Part shown: one piece after another, positions 52,003 to 63,777 of the stretch
How the letters are laid out: each line of letters starts with the position of its first letter
Numbering within the stretch: the stretch's first letter is position 1
From: Macrothele yani
Lineage: Eukaryota; Arthropoda; Arachnida; Araneae; Macrothelidae
Reading direction: 5' to 3'
Assembly: GCA_039090855.1 (NCBI GenBank)
Contig: CM076997.1
Span: forward strand, 159,866,709 to 159,930,708
Length of the DNA stretch: 64,000 nt
Notes under the pieces: generated by a model
Seen by the model: the letters and a program-made list of their open reading frames with translations, nothing else
Told to the model about the DNA's origin: nothing
Database searches by the model: none
Position numbers and translations under genes: made by a program

Positions 52003-52890
52003 ACTGTTACTTTTATATGGCTCCAAGAACTCAAGCAAATTTTGAAATTTTCTTCCTGCAAAAGTAAATCACTGGGTTGGGCTGAGAGAGTTTGACCACT
52101 GGACTGAATTAATCAACACCCTCAATTACCATTTTGAGTAACAAAGTTTAAGGGAAATTACCGCTTTGTAATACACAGGTTGACTTGTTCCAACTGTGTT
52201 CAGCCAACCTCTCAGGCATTGAATGCATTTGTTCAATTTGATTGCAGCCCATTTTGTCAATCGGAAGTAAATAGGCTCCAGCTGCTTAAAGACACAATTC
52301 TAGCTTTTCTTTCGCGAAAAGTACACATACAAAACGCTTGCAATTTTAGTTAGCAATTTTTATACTTTCTTTTTCTTGCTCATCAGTGGTTTTGCCATCA
52401 TTGCACTTAAGAACATTTTACAGTTTTTCTAAAGTTGGAGCTATTCATATGTCAGAAGAAGTATGCCAGGAGGTACGCGGATTTGATAATGGTTTACTTG
52501 TGCCAGTGAGGTAGTTTTAACTGAAGAATTGCCTTAGCGGTGAACAGATCAGGTGAAAACAACCCAGAAGAAAGATCCTCAAAACTTTCAAAAGCTTATT
52601 TAAGTTTGACTTGTTTTTATCATTTAGAAATTTTAATTGAATTTTTATTTTTAGTTATTTTGATTAAAACTGCTTGATTTCAATTTAAGCCGAACGAAAG
52701 ACTATTATGTTGCAGTCACACGCCAAAAATATATAGTTTTGTTATTTCTTTAAAGAAAGAAGTGCCTTAATGGTGAACGCCATTCTAAACAATTTAAAAT
52801 ATTCACAACTAATCAGATACATTTCATACATGTGACTTACAGGATACTTTTCCTATGATTTTAGAGGGGAAGTAAAGGATATATACTGTA
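52003..52890. other. no gene seen
   Basis: AT-rich DNA without recognised repeats or domains. Confidence 0.5.
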
Positions 52891-52892
52891 TA

Positions 52893-54137
52893 CACTATAT
52901 TGACAAAAGTCACCGGACACCTAGAAAAGAAACACAACACAGCATTTGTTGACAGACATTAGTACGGTGTATGTCCACCTTTGGCCTTAATGCATACCCT
53001 GATCCTTCGAGACATGCTTTCGACAAGGTTTTGGAACACGCCATAAGTATGCGTTTCCATTTAGTACATAATGCTGTTTCTAACTGTTGCTTAGTAGTAT
53101 GCCTTGGCTCCAAACTTCTTATACGGTCCTCTAATTCATCCCATAGGTGCTCTATGGGATTAAGATCAGGGCTCTTTGCTAGCCAGTCCACATACGATAC
53201 GGAATTAAGGTCAAACCACGCCGTAACAGTCCTTGTTTAATGGCTCGGTGCATTATCATGCTGGTACCGACAAGGCTCGGTTCCATAGTATTGCCACAGC
53301 GTTCGTAGGGCATAATTGTCCAAAATATCGAGGTAGACGTATTGGTTAACAGGTTTGTCCGCGATAACTAATGTGCCGGGACCATACCACGAAATACACA
53401 CCCACACGAGCACACTGCCTGCTTCAAACTTGACCGTAGGGAACAGTATACACTGTGGTAAATAGCATTCCTCCGGCTGCCGCCATACCTACACACGGCC
53501 ATCAGCCTGATGGATCGTGTATCTGGCTTCATCAGTCCATAGGGCCCGTTTCCATTGATCTACGGTCCACGATACATGTTCTTTACACCATGCTAAAGGA
53601 CGAGTAGCATTTGAAGTGGAGATGAAAGGCTTATGAAGAGCAGCACGACCACGGTAACGCATGTAATGAAATTCTCTGCGAATGGTATGTGTCCATACTG
53701 AGGTTCCAGCATTTTTACTCACATGTACACTGAGTTATTGTGCAGTACTCCATCGATTATCTGTAACGACTCTTCTGAGGCTGCGACGTCCTCTGTTACT
53801 GATTTTCTTTGGTCTGCCGGTACATTTCGCTGCTTCAGGCACGCCATGTGTTTTCCACGTATTCAGTACATCCAAAACATTTGACTTGGGTATGTTTAAA
53901 CGCCTCTGGATTTCTCTTATGGACAACCCACTATTATAATACCTAACAATCTTTCTTTTCTCAAAGTCAGTTCTCTCTCGCCGTGACATTTTAACCCAAC
54001 CTCACAGTGCGATATGATCACGGTCAGCTGCGGGCTTGTTTTTATACCGTTTGCAGCCGTACCGCGCTACTTAACAAGGCAGCGCATCCGTTCATTTGCT
54101 TTTGAAGGAGTGTCCGGTGAATTTTGTAAATATAGTG
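52893..54137 (-). mobile_element. Tc1-like family B, copy 2
   Basis: TIRs CACTATATTGACAAAAGTCA (left) and CACTATATTTACAAAATTCA (complement of the right end). TA precedes the left end. The right flank has diverged into a GTGGGTGG run. Length is 1245 bp. It is the empty-site counterpart of the SINE-bearing copy at 12049-13484. Confidence 0.92.
52960..53989 (-). pseudogene. Tc1-like transposase, family B, copy 2
   Basis: The start MSRRERTDFEKRKIVRYYNS and the helix-turn-helix LSIREIQRRLNIPKSNVLDV are in frame with the second part, separated by one TAA near 53733. The first Asp is in RALWTDEARYTIHQADGRV (about 53500). After a shift comes DNAPSH with the second Asp (about 53250), then VDWLAKSPDLNPIEHLWDEL with the Glu (about 53180). 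It ends near LEGSGYALRPKVD. About four lesions separate it from an open frame, fewer than in copy 1. Confidence 0.87.
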
Positions 54138-54513
54138 TGGGTGTGTGGGTGGGTGGGTGGGTGCAGTCGTCTGTCCCTGACTTGGAGCTACTGGTTCTGT
54201 GGAGTGCGAACGCCGTGAGGCGGGCGTCCCCGGAATGCTTCTTCCTGTTCTCGGTACTGAGATCATATCCAGCCTTTAGACAGAATCCAGGGCCTCTGAC
54301 CACTCTTCAACCGGGGTTTCCTTTTTTTTTTTTTACTCATAGGGAACCAAGGGATGGGCTCAGGAGATTGCTTTCTTTGAAAACCCGTGGCGACTTTAGA
54401 AGGAATGCCCATTTCAATCATAAAACACTTCTTAGTCAAACGACATGTCTAATCGTTTTGAAAAGTTTCCCTTTTTTACTTTAGTGTTTTGGCAGATTTT
54501 CCGTTGCCAGAAA
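54138..54513. other. GT-rich and T-rich stretch, no gene
   Basis: A GTGGGTGG run follows the Tc1 right end at 54138-54166. A T-run lies near 54323. The ORFs on both strands (54014-54484) overlap and have no domain. Confidence 0.45.
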
Positions 54514-55130
54514 TTCCGTTTATTTCAGAAAAAGTTGGTTACAATTTCTTGCGTTTTTATGCAGAAATTTCGCAAAAACTTCGATTTTGACTTTTTCGGC
54601 AGCGATTTTTTCTTCGCTTACGAAGTGAAATAATCCTCTCCTTTTGCTGGGATAGAACCGATCGATGTCAACGCCAACGAAACATTTAACACCTGATCAA
54701 GTACAAATGAAGAGGACTTAAATCGTACGATAATGAAATGTTCTCACTTATTAATGAGGTTTAATTAGTCATTTTATTTTCTGTAGGACAGAGAGAGCTA
54801 ATTATTTTTCAGAAGAGGTTTAGAATAATCCTATTTTCTCTGTAGGAGGACTCATTACAAATTAATTTTTTCCATCTTGATTTTTTGAAGCAACGGAATG
54901 TTTTGAAACCCGAGATTTTTTTAAGTTGGTAATGACTTTCAATTAAGTTTAAGAAAAGGCGAAATGTGTTGCTTCATAATATTATTTGGCAAAACACTTG
55001 AATATAAAATGTACTCTTGATAGCTGTAATAGAGTTTCGCTTGAAAACGGGTCCTAAGGCTGTACATACAACTAACTACCTGTAAAATAATTTAAGTATC
55101 CGATTTCTTAGGGTAACACAATATGTAATT
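54514..55130. repeat. dispersed repeat R, copy 1
   Basis: Segment R1 (54514-54870) begins TTCCGTTTATTTCAGAAAAAG and segment R2 (54885-55130) contains AAGCAACGGAATGTTTTG. Both recur downstream: R1 at 55229-55602 and R2 at 57026-57250. In copy 1 the two are adjacent. Nothing coding was recognised. Confidence 0.8.
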
Positions 55131-55228
55131 GCTGATGCATGGACAGGTGTCGGTCTTTTAACGAAATTTACGTTTTTAAAAGTTTCCGTTTCTTCTAACT
55201 TCAGAATGTTGATATCCGTAGTCAGTAA

Positions 55229-55602
55229 TTCCGTTTATTTCATTAAAGTCAGTTTCGGGGTTTTCCGTATTTATACAGAAATTTCTCAAAACCTTCGATG
55301 TTGACTTTTTCGGACCTTCTATGCGAGATTCTTACTTCCGTACGAAATTAAATGAACTCTTTCCCTGTGTTGGGGTTCGAACCGGTGAATCTTCAACGGC
55401 AGTCGCGCGAGCTACCGACACCAGAAAGACAGATAACACACACTAACGTATAAGGTTGAAATCTAATCGCGCGATGATGAAATGCTTTTTTTCCCATTAA
55501 TACGGGTGAATTAGTCATTTCATTTTAAGGAGGGAATTATTATTTTTTCTGTTGGGAATTCCATTTTTTCTGTAGGAGGATTTATTACTAATTAAGTAAT
55601 TC
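55229..55602. repeat. dispersed repeat R, copy 2, first part
   Basis: Matches 54514-54870. On its minus strand a 55-nt tRNA-like block (55367-55421) has acceptor GTGTCGG/CCAACAC with one mismatch and a good B box (CGGTTCGAACCCC), but no complete D and anticodon arms. The same place in copy 1 (about 54640) has diverged. Confidence 0.75.
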
Positions 55603-55624
55603 TTACCCATTTCTGCCTGCCATC

Positions 55625-56352
55625 CAGAGCTTAGACGGGCTGAGCCCGAAGCATAGCCTAGGCCCGAATCGGGCTGGGGCTGCAGAATGTTTACTGCGGT
55701 TCGGGCTCGGGCTCTTATAGAGAGTAGCAAATGAGATACATTATAGTTGGTAAAGGGAATTCTTCGGCAACTGGTTCTGGTTGGGGAGCCGGCATTCGAG
55801 ATGAATATTTATTCCGGGCTTGGGTACAAAATGCCATAGGCCGCGCATCATTGTGTTTCTGCAGAGAAAAATACTTTTTTCAAGAACTATAGAAACGCTT
55901 TTTTAAGAACTATAGAAAACCTTTTTCAAGAACTATTGGAAAGTTGATAGCTTGCCGACGATATTTCCCCCCAATCTCCACGCAGTAGCTCCCTGATATT
56001 TCTATTTAGCAATGTGCATATTACAGCCCATTATGGTGCTATAATATTAGCATTATTTGGGCAACATAACAATTGCAGCACCGCCCAATGATTTTGGATG
56101 TCCAGCCCCCCGAAGCACTTCAGGTGGAAACGAACAGTCAAAGGAAATCGTACAGTTACACTATAAAAATATAGATCCCTTCCTCACTCCCCATTTGAGA
56201 AATACTGTACATTGGTTAATAGCAGAAGGAGGAGAGAGTGGAAGTTTGGAAAAGGAGATTATTTGTATTAATGGTTGAACAGGTCAGTCAGTTTTCGTGC
56301 TCGTTTGGGCCCGGGCTCTATCTTGCAATAGAAAACTCGGGCTCGGACTCTG
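55625..56352. mobile_element. hAT-type MITE with GGGCTC-rich ends
   Basis: Both ends start CAGAG (complement on the right) and carry repeated subterminal GGGCTCGG/CCCGAGCC words. Flanking 8-mers CTGCCATC and CGGCCATG agree at 6 of 8. It separates the two parts of repeat R copy 2. A 73-codon ORF at 56057-56278 has no recognised domain. Confidence 0.7.
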
Positions 56353-56439
56353 CGGCCATGTAGTTCTGTTGTTTTTCCGGTGATTTCAGCAAGCTCAGTG
56401 TGGTTGAGGACGCGAATGCGTAGATGCTTCCCTCTGACG

Positions 56440-56552
56440 CAGTTGGTCCCTTACCCGTATGCAGCAGAGCAATGTCAAGCCGTTTGCATTAATATGCCAA
56501 TAACCTTTATGGGCGCATAGTCGTTTTGACGGGACTCAACCCGCCATGGCCG

Positions 56553-56613
<61 letters not shown>

Positions 56614-56995
56614 TTTGTCCCTTACCCGTATGCAGCAGAGGAATGGCAAGCCGGCTGCATTAATTTTCCAGTAATCCTCAAGGGCGCATAGTCGTCTTTG
56701 CGGGACTCAATCTGCCATGGGCGGACGAGAGAGAGAGAGAGAGACAGAGCTTTGTCCCTTACCCATATGCAGCAGAAGAATGGCAAGCCGGCTGCATTAA
56801 TATGCCAATAACCCTTAAGGGCGCATAGTCGTCTTTGCGGGACAGAACCCGCCATGGCCGGACGAGAGAGAGAACTTTGTCCCTTACCCTTATGCAGCAG
56901 AGGAATGGCAAGCCGGCTGCATTAATTTTCCAGTAATCCTCAAGGGCGCATGCAGGCGTCTTTGTGGAACTCAACCCGCCATGGGCGGACGAGAT
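56440..56995. repeat. satellite of about 120-bp units ending in GA runs
   Basis: Four units contain CCCTTACCCGTATGCAGCAG, AATGGCAAGCCGGCTGCATT and GGGCGCATAGTCGTC, and end GCCATGGGCGGACGAGAGAG. The GA run differs in length between units: about 60 bp in the first, under 20 bp in the second and third, and lost in the fourth. Minus-strand ORFs over it are repeat artefacts. Confidence 0.9.
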
Positions 56996-57025
56996 TTATG
57001 GGTGAAAGGATTGTTTACCGCAATT

Positions 57026-57250
57026 TTTCAAAGCAACGGAATGTTTTGTAACTCGAATTTTTTTAAAACTGAAATTACTTTCAATTATGTTTAAGAAAAG
57101 GTGAAACGCACTGCTTTATAGTATTATTTCACAAAATTCCTAAATATAAAATTTACTGTTGATAGCTATAATAGCTTTCTTAAGGGGTCCATCATACAAT
57201 CACCTGTACAATAATTTAAGTACCCGATTTCGTACGGGTAACACAAAATA
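57026..57250. repeat. dispersed repeat R, copy 2, last part
   Basis: Matches 54885-55130 (AAGCAACGGAATGTTTTG, TTCAATTATGTTTAAGAAAA, AATTTAAGTACCCGATTTC). It is parted from its R1 by the hAT MITE and the GA satellite. Confidence 0.8.
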
Positions 57251-57254
57251 TAAG

Positions 57255-57705
57255 ACCTGGCGCACAAAATAAGGGAGAGGGGAAGAAATATCTGTTGCCA
57301 CAATAACCAAAACTTTATGCGATATACTATCCACAATATCGATCTCGCTACAGAATTTCAAAATCAGATCCTCGGACAAACGATTGAAATTTAATATTTA
57401 ATCAGATCTCAAGTATATTCCCGCGAATCCCTCCTATTACAGGAGATTTTCCGTAATACGGATACGAAAAAAGTGAGAACAGAATTTTCCATTAATATAC
57501 CAAAGGAATTGGGGGAAGGTTTCTGAAAACTCAGAATTTTCCGTTAATTAAACATTTATATTACGAAAGAATTGCAGAAAAGTTTCTGAAATTTTAGAAT
57601 TTTCCTTTAACACCCTTTTAAAAACGGCAATTCACCGTTAATAAACGTAAGGAATTGCGGAACATTTTCTGAAAATTCCGTATTTTCATGGTGTACAAAA
57701 ATTCG
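57255..57705. other. no gene seen
   Basis: AT-rich. The loose word AATTCTCCGTTAATA recurs several times between 57480 and 57690. Confidence 0.45.
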
Positions 57706-57709
57706 TGAA

Positions 57710-60700
57710 ATTCAGGTGTTTTGTCCCGTCAGTTCACGGAAAAGGTTGTTTCAGGAAGCACCATAATTGTCATTAGTGTCTTATCTCTTGACAGGTCCAA
57801 CGGTATCTCAGCAAGTTCTCTTAATCTAGTTTCCTCTGTCCCTTGCTTCATCCTTCATTTCTTGGTAGCCACTTGTGCCCATTATATCATCAAGTATCAT
57901 TAGAGGTCTCCTTCCTCTTCGTCGCTTTCCTTCAATTTTCGCTTCTGTCATTCTTTTCAATGGGATGTCTCCTCTTAACACATGTCCTGTCTAGCTATAT
58001 TTTCTTTTTCTTATGGTCTTTAGTAAATTATTTTCTTCTTCAACTCTTTGCAATACTTCATCATTGGTAAGTTTTTTTCAATCCAGTTTATTTTCTCCAA
58101 TTTTCTTCATAACCACATTCCAAATGCCTTCAACGTTTTAGCTTCATTCTTTCCAATTGTCCACGTTTCCGTCCTACATAAAGCTGTCACATTTTCAATT
58201 TTCTTGGATTATATGTACTACTAAGGTACTTGCATAGTCTCTCTTGCTCTAAATTTTTTCTATTCATCATCACCTCAGCATTTCCTGGCTTCCTGGAGAC
58301 TAACATCGTTTTTGTTTTCTTTTGTGTTAATTTTCATACCGTATTTTTTGCATACACTTTAAAATTTTCGCATTAGATGCTGTAGTTAATCTTCAGTATT
58401 AGCTAATATTGCTTAATCATCTGCAAATCTAATACTTTGTATTGTTCTTACTCCTACAGTGATTCCTCTTTCCTCTTCATCAAATGCTTATTTTATCTTC
58501 TGCAAAAATATTGAAGAGCGTTGGAGACAGAGAGCATCCTTGTCTCACACCCCTCCCAATCGAAAATGTATTAGTTTTTCCTACTTTTGCCTTTATTATG
58601 GCAGTCTGGTTCATGTGTAATTCAGCTATTAGCTCTCGGTCTCTCCAATCAAATCCTATTTTACGAGCACTTCCATCAGCTTCTCCTATTTTGCCATGTC
58701 AAACGCTTTTTCTAGATCGACGACACATGTATGAACTTCTTTGTTTACTTCTATATTTCTTTCGGATATGGTCCTCATCACTCCGATTGCATCCCTAGTT
58801 CCTCTACCTTTCCTGAATCCAAACTGAACCCCCCCAACCCCCCTCCACTCTGTTATATAGTCTTCGATTCAATATTCTGAGCAGTACTTTAGAAGCATAC
58901 GAGAGTATGCTTACAGTTTTGTAGCCACTGAATTTAATAGGATTACTTTTCTTTTCAATTGGTATAAGAATACTCTCTGTGAAATCTTAAGGCCATTCTT
59001 CCGTTTTGTAAATAAGGTTGCATAATTTCCATATTTATGTTATAATCTAGTTGTTTTAGTATTTCACTAGGTATTCCATCCACTCCTTCCATCTTTCCAC
59101 TTTTTAATTCCCTAATTGCTGTTTCTACTTCATTCTTCAGTATTTCAGGACTTCTATCTTCTACTAATATATATCGCTTTGCTCTTCTAATTCAATTTTC
59201 TTTGGCCTTACATTTTTTTCAATGTATTCCTTCCATCTTTCACTTTTGTATTTCAATATCATAAATTAATTTCCCTTGCTTTTCTTCCAAGGGCAGATTT
59301 CTTATGCTTTTCTTTTTAAAATTTGTAAGTTCTTTTGCTTTTTCAAACATTTTATCATATCGCCCTGTTTCATCTATTTCTTCAACTTCTTTGCATTCTT
59401 CTTTTAGCCATTCCTCTCTTGCTATATCAGTGTCGTTTCTCAGTTCATTGTTTAATGCTTTGTATTTTCTTTTTCCCTCTTCAGTGTTTACATTTTTCCA
59501 TCTTCTTTTGTCCATTTTTCTTATCATCTCATTTGTAATCCATGACTTCTTATTCCTTTTCCCTTCCACAAAACCTTTTTTCAGCAACTGTTTCATATAT
59601 CAAGTTTTTCAATTGATTCCATTTTGCATTAGCATCAATAGTCTATTCAGGTATATCTTCTTTGTTTCTCATTTTATTCTCCAGTTCTTCTCTGAACTTC
59701 TTGCTAGCATTTCCTTTTAGATTAGGTTCCACTTTTTTCTTGATTTTTCCTTTATTTATTTTCTTTAATCGTATTCTTGATTCCATAACAAGTAGATTGT
59801 GGTCTGAATCAATATCAGCTACTGGATAAGTTGATATCCTTTTTACACTGCAAATATGCCTGTTTTGACTTAACATATAATCAATTTAGCATCTTTTCGA
59901 TATCTTCTGGTATTTTTCATGTATATCTTTTTCTCTTTGAAGTTTAAACCAAGCATTTCCAATAATTACTTTGCGTTTTCTACAAAACTCTCTAAGCCTT
60001 TCTCCTATCTCATTCCTACTTTCAAGACAGTATCCTCCTGTTATTTCTTTCTCTATCCTCTCACCTACCATTGCATTCCAGTCTCCCGTTAAAATGGTAC
60101 AGTTTTTAGTTCTGTTTTCTTCCATTATCTTTTCTATTTGACTATATATCTCTTCTACTTCGTTTTCATCATGATCGCTAGTGGGAACATATACCTGATG
60201 TAAAATCATTATATCCTCAGGCTTTGCTTTCAGTTTGATAACAATCACCCTGTCACTTTTATATATTGTTTTTCCACCGAGTTGCTAATCTTTTAATTCA
60301 AAACCAATGCCACTCCACTTTTTCCTCAGGTTCTGCAGGAATTTATAATTCTATAACCATCACTTTCAAAATCTCCTATATCTTCCTATTTAACTTCATT
60401 CAGACCAACCATATCTAGTTCATTCTTCTCCATTTTTTTCTTCATGTTCCCCAGATTTCCAGCTCTCAACATTGTTCTTACGTCCCAAGTTGGCATTCGC
60501 ATAGCTGCTGTCTTATTCTCTCCTGATCGCATTATCTTATTCTCTCCTGATCGCCTTATCTTATTCCTATCATCCTCCACACTTTGGGTTCCATCTTTAA
60601 TGTACATATGAGAGTTTCCTAGAGTAACGACTCTATCTCTTTTCTTGACGGGCATGATATCCATCATTTACCGATAGATCCTATTTTAGCCAGTTTTGAA

Positions 60701-61045
60701 AAATATGTTGGTTGGTCTTACCATATTTCTTGGAAATACAATTGAGGTGGTTTTCCTTTGCCTTCCTCAGGAAACCATTTTGGCGTGGTCCTAAACCTGG
60801 GAGAGTAGCAGACTCTCATTGTTTGGAAGATAGAAAATAAGATAAATAGGGCAGATTCACCTCTAGTCCTCAAATATCCTAAAAACATTGGAGGAAGAAG
60901 TAAGAACAAAGAAGTATAGTAAGATAAAGAAGAGTAGGGACCAATATACAGATAATATAACAGATGAGCATTACATGAAGTAAGGCATGGTCCAGCATCA
61001 GGTACCTGGGGTTCTCCACTGCCGTACCCACAAGCGTGAGCCCTT
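57710..61045 (-). mobile_element. RTE-like LINE, near full length but decayed
   Basis: About 3.3 kb on the minus strand. The coding region covers about 57720-60667. Upstream, a part with AGGTGGTTTTCCTTTGCC (60749) and CCACTGCCGTACCCACAAGC (61019) looks like the 5' untranslated region. Ends are approximate and no target duplication was found. Confidence 0.75.
57720..60667 (-). pseudogene. RTE-like endonuclease/reverse transcriptase, decayed
   Basis: It begins MMDIMPVKKRDRVV. Endonuclease motifs: MPTWDVRTMLRAGNLGNM and LDMVGLNEVK (60390-60500), LTGDWNAMVGERI (about 60075) and DIDSDHNLLV (about 59800). A charged linker follows (MKQLLKKGFVEGKRNKKSWI at 59596). Reverse transcriptase motifs are in broken frames: VVDLEKAFDMA (about 58710), LRQGCS-like sequence (about 58540) and SIRFADD with a stop after it (about 58413). 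Then come NTKENKNDVSLQ and a C-terminal part to 57720. The layout of one ORF with endonuclease then RT fits the RTE clade. Stops are frequent in the RT part. Confidence 0.82.
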
Positions 61046-62595
61046 GAAGTATATGATTCGTTAATTCACGAACGGAATCATAAAAAATGAATTTCAGAAA
61101 ATTTATTAGAGTGGAGCATATAAAACACAACATTCGCTATGTTTGCCTGCATGGTCATCCAAAAACTCTTCTTTTTCATGCTTCTCTTACCATATAACCA
61201 TGAAAAGTGCCTTAGCTCCGCCAAGCCGTGCCTAGGCCTTTCTTTCTACGTCCCTGACTTTTACTACAATTTTCTGCTTCTCTGTAAAAAACACATTCAC
61301 TTGCTCCTCATATGTTTTTAAGATTAAGTGCGTACGAACATACACTTTCCCAATTACCTTAGTTCATAGAACAGCCGTTTTCGGATAGTCTACGTAGTGA
61401 GTTATACCTTGAATACTGAAGTTTTAAGTGGTGTTAATCAAGGAGAAGAAACTTCTTTTGAATAGTTTCACGTTTTAAGACATTGGCTATATTTGTCGTC
61501 TTCATCAATCATCATGGACTCCTTGTAACAGAAAAGAAAAGCAATAATTTCTTTTCCCACATGAAACTGATACCTGAACACACAAATTGAGCAAAGTTTT
61601 GAAGAAAGAAAGAAAAAAATACGAAGAGAAGAGCTTTAGAAATAGTAGAAGTTAATGCTGTATTGATGAGTTCGAGGTTAAGAGAAAGCACTTTATGAGA
61701 AGAAATGACAGGAATACATGTGGCACCGAAGACGTAATGAAACGGATTACGAGGAAAAGTAACAAAAGAGTAGTCCCTGAGAGTCCAAATGGCTTACGAA
61801 AAGACAAACGAATCGATACTGTGCGTGTTTTGGCCACCAAACTCAATTATTTGAGCTGATAAGGCTCAACTTATCAATATTCGACGAAAGGTATTGCGTA
61901 GCTGAAACAAATTATGTTCTCAGGCTCAGTACATTATGTGGAAGAGATTACGGATTCGCATTAAAATAATAAATAGCCATACCCCGTTATACGACGTCTT
62001 AACTGGTTGTGCGATTCCTTATAAAAATTCATCTTTCTTGATGCTCTGGTTTGGTGATGACCTTTCGTGGGGAAAAACAAATCTGCACGTGCACAATGGT
62101 TCCGTATTGCTTGAACGTGTTGAGATTTATACTGGATTAGACAAACTGCATTTTGTACGTGAAAAGTTAGAAGAAAAGGTTATTAGTGAGATATTGTGAC
62201 TTATAACAGTTAAGGAAGGTATTTACTTGTCTGTTATTTTGATTTTCCAAACCAATCTGCTATGCATGTATAAAAGTGACCTTCCATATGTACATCAGGT
62301 ATGCACACTCCCGATTCTTTAGGTCATCACATTTTATGGCAAATTTTCTGAACATTGAATTTCATTTTAAGCATTGCATTATTAACGCATTCGGTTAACT
62401 AACGTTCAGCACTATGGCATGCGTAAATCTTCAATTGTTCGCAAGGGTGGGTTGAGACGACAAAACAAGGCAGATAATTTCATTCTTGCGATCCATTCAA
62501 AAACACTCGTACTTACAGGGGAAGACCTTATAAATTCCCACATGAAACAAATTCTGTTAGATACACGATGAAAGAGAACTGTAGATATACAGGGT
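61046..62595. other. no recognised gene
   Basis: Unremarkable DNA. An 87-codon ORF at 61936-62199 (it includes LMLWFGDDLSWGKTNLH) has no domain I recognise. It is too short and isolated to call as a gene. Confidence 0.45.
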
Positions 62596-62599
62596 CGTA

Positions 62600-63775
62600 T
62601 CAGAATAATATGACCCCCACCCCCGGGATCACAGTGTACCCGCCCAGGCGCATCACACGTGACAAGGTTGACAACAGGGCTATATAAGCGGTCGGACAAG
62701 AGAGATGAACCGTAGTGCGCCAAGTGGGAACAATGGCCAGTGGTAGTGATTTGACGGACATTAAAAAAAATGATCATCGGCTACCGCGCCAAGGGTCAAA
62801 GCATCTCAGAAACAGCAGACTTCGTGGGCTGCTCGCGAGGTGCTATAGCAAGGGTGTACCAAGAATTTACCGCTGGGACACCGAAAACCTCTCGACGTCA
62901 TAAATGTGGAGCCCCAAAAGCCATCGACCCCAAAGCAGAACGTCGCTTCCGTCGACTGGTAAATGGCAATCGACACGCAACAGTGCAACAATTGACCACG
63001 CAAATGAACACTGGGGCATCCAGGTACGTGTACATGATAAAAGTAGAGCGAACCCTGCTATGCATAGGTCTTCGGAGTCAACGCTGCGTCAAGGCGCCCA
63101 TGTTAACTTAGGTGCATCGGTAACGGCCACTGCAGTTCGCATGAGATTACAGCCATTGGACAATGGAAGAATGGAAGCAACGTTGTCTTCTCCGACGAAC
63201 CGAGGTTTCTACGCCACAGAAGTGACGAGTGGTGGCGGACACGGCGTCAGACGTACGAGAACCAACACTCGGACACACTTGTCGGTCAAGTACTGGCTGG
63301 CGGTGGCAGTATGCATGTCTGGAGGATATTTTCCTTATATGACCTGGAACCGCCGGTACCACTAGATGGATCCCTGAAAACCAATGGCTCCTCGTTGACC
63401 ACATGCATCCCTTCATGTTGGATGTTTACCCTGGTGGTGATGGTGTCTACCAACAGGACAATGCGTCGTGCCACGTCGCAAAAGGGGGCCTTAATGGTTC
63501 CAGAAAGACGGCAGCGATGTCTTCGTTTCTTTTGGCTGGCGAAATTGGCCGACCTCAACCCCATAGAGCATTTGTGGGACTATTTGGATCGGCAGGTTCG
63601 ACGATGCCGACCCACAAGCAAGTCGTCGCTGGGACCTCCGTTTTCTGCTGCAGTCCGAATGGGCATGTATGCCCTGGGCAAACTTCTAGGGCCTCATTGC
63701 GTCCATGCTACGCGTCGGGCAACTGTCATCCGGGAAAAGGGTAGTTATTCCCATTATTAGGTCGTATTGTTCTGA
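62600..63775 (+). mobile_element. Tc1-like family I, copy 2
   Basis: The left end TCAGAATAATATGACC and the complement of the right end, TCAGAACAATACGACC, lie next to TA (62598-62599 and 63776-63777). Length is 1176 bp. The transposase is on the plus strand. Confidence 0.88.
62733..63745 (+). pseudogene. Tc1-like transposase, family I, copy 2
   Basis: MASGSDLTDIKK near 62733 shifts frame into MIIGYRAKGQSISETADFVG, CSRGAIARVYQEFTAGTPKT and RRFRRLVNGNRHATVQQLT (helix-turn-helix region). The first Asp is in VVFSDEPRFL (about 63183). After more shifts come GGDGVYQQDNASCHVAKG with the second Asp (about 63435) and LAKLADLNPIEHLWDYLDRQ with the Glu (about 63540). Only four or five indels separate it from a full frame, and all three acidic residues remain. 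It ends ATVIREKGSYSHY. Confidence 0.87.
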
Positions 63776-63777
63776 TA

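Noticed and set aside
56622..56974. Minus-strand ORFs over the GA satellite as a repeated small protein
   Set aside because: They exist because the satellite unit is open by chance, and GA runs give only SLSLSL or RERERE strings.
61936..62199. 87-codon ORF as a small host gene
   Set aside because: No recognisable domain or neighbouring exon-like signal. It is kept only as a note in the intergenic entry.
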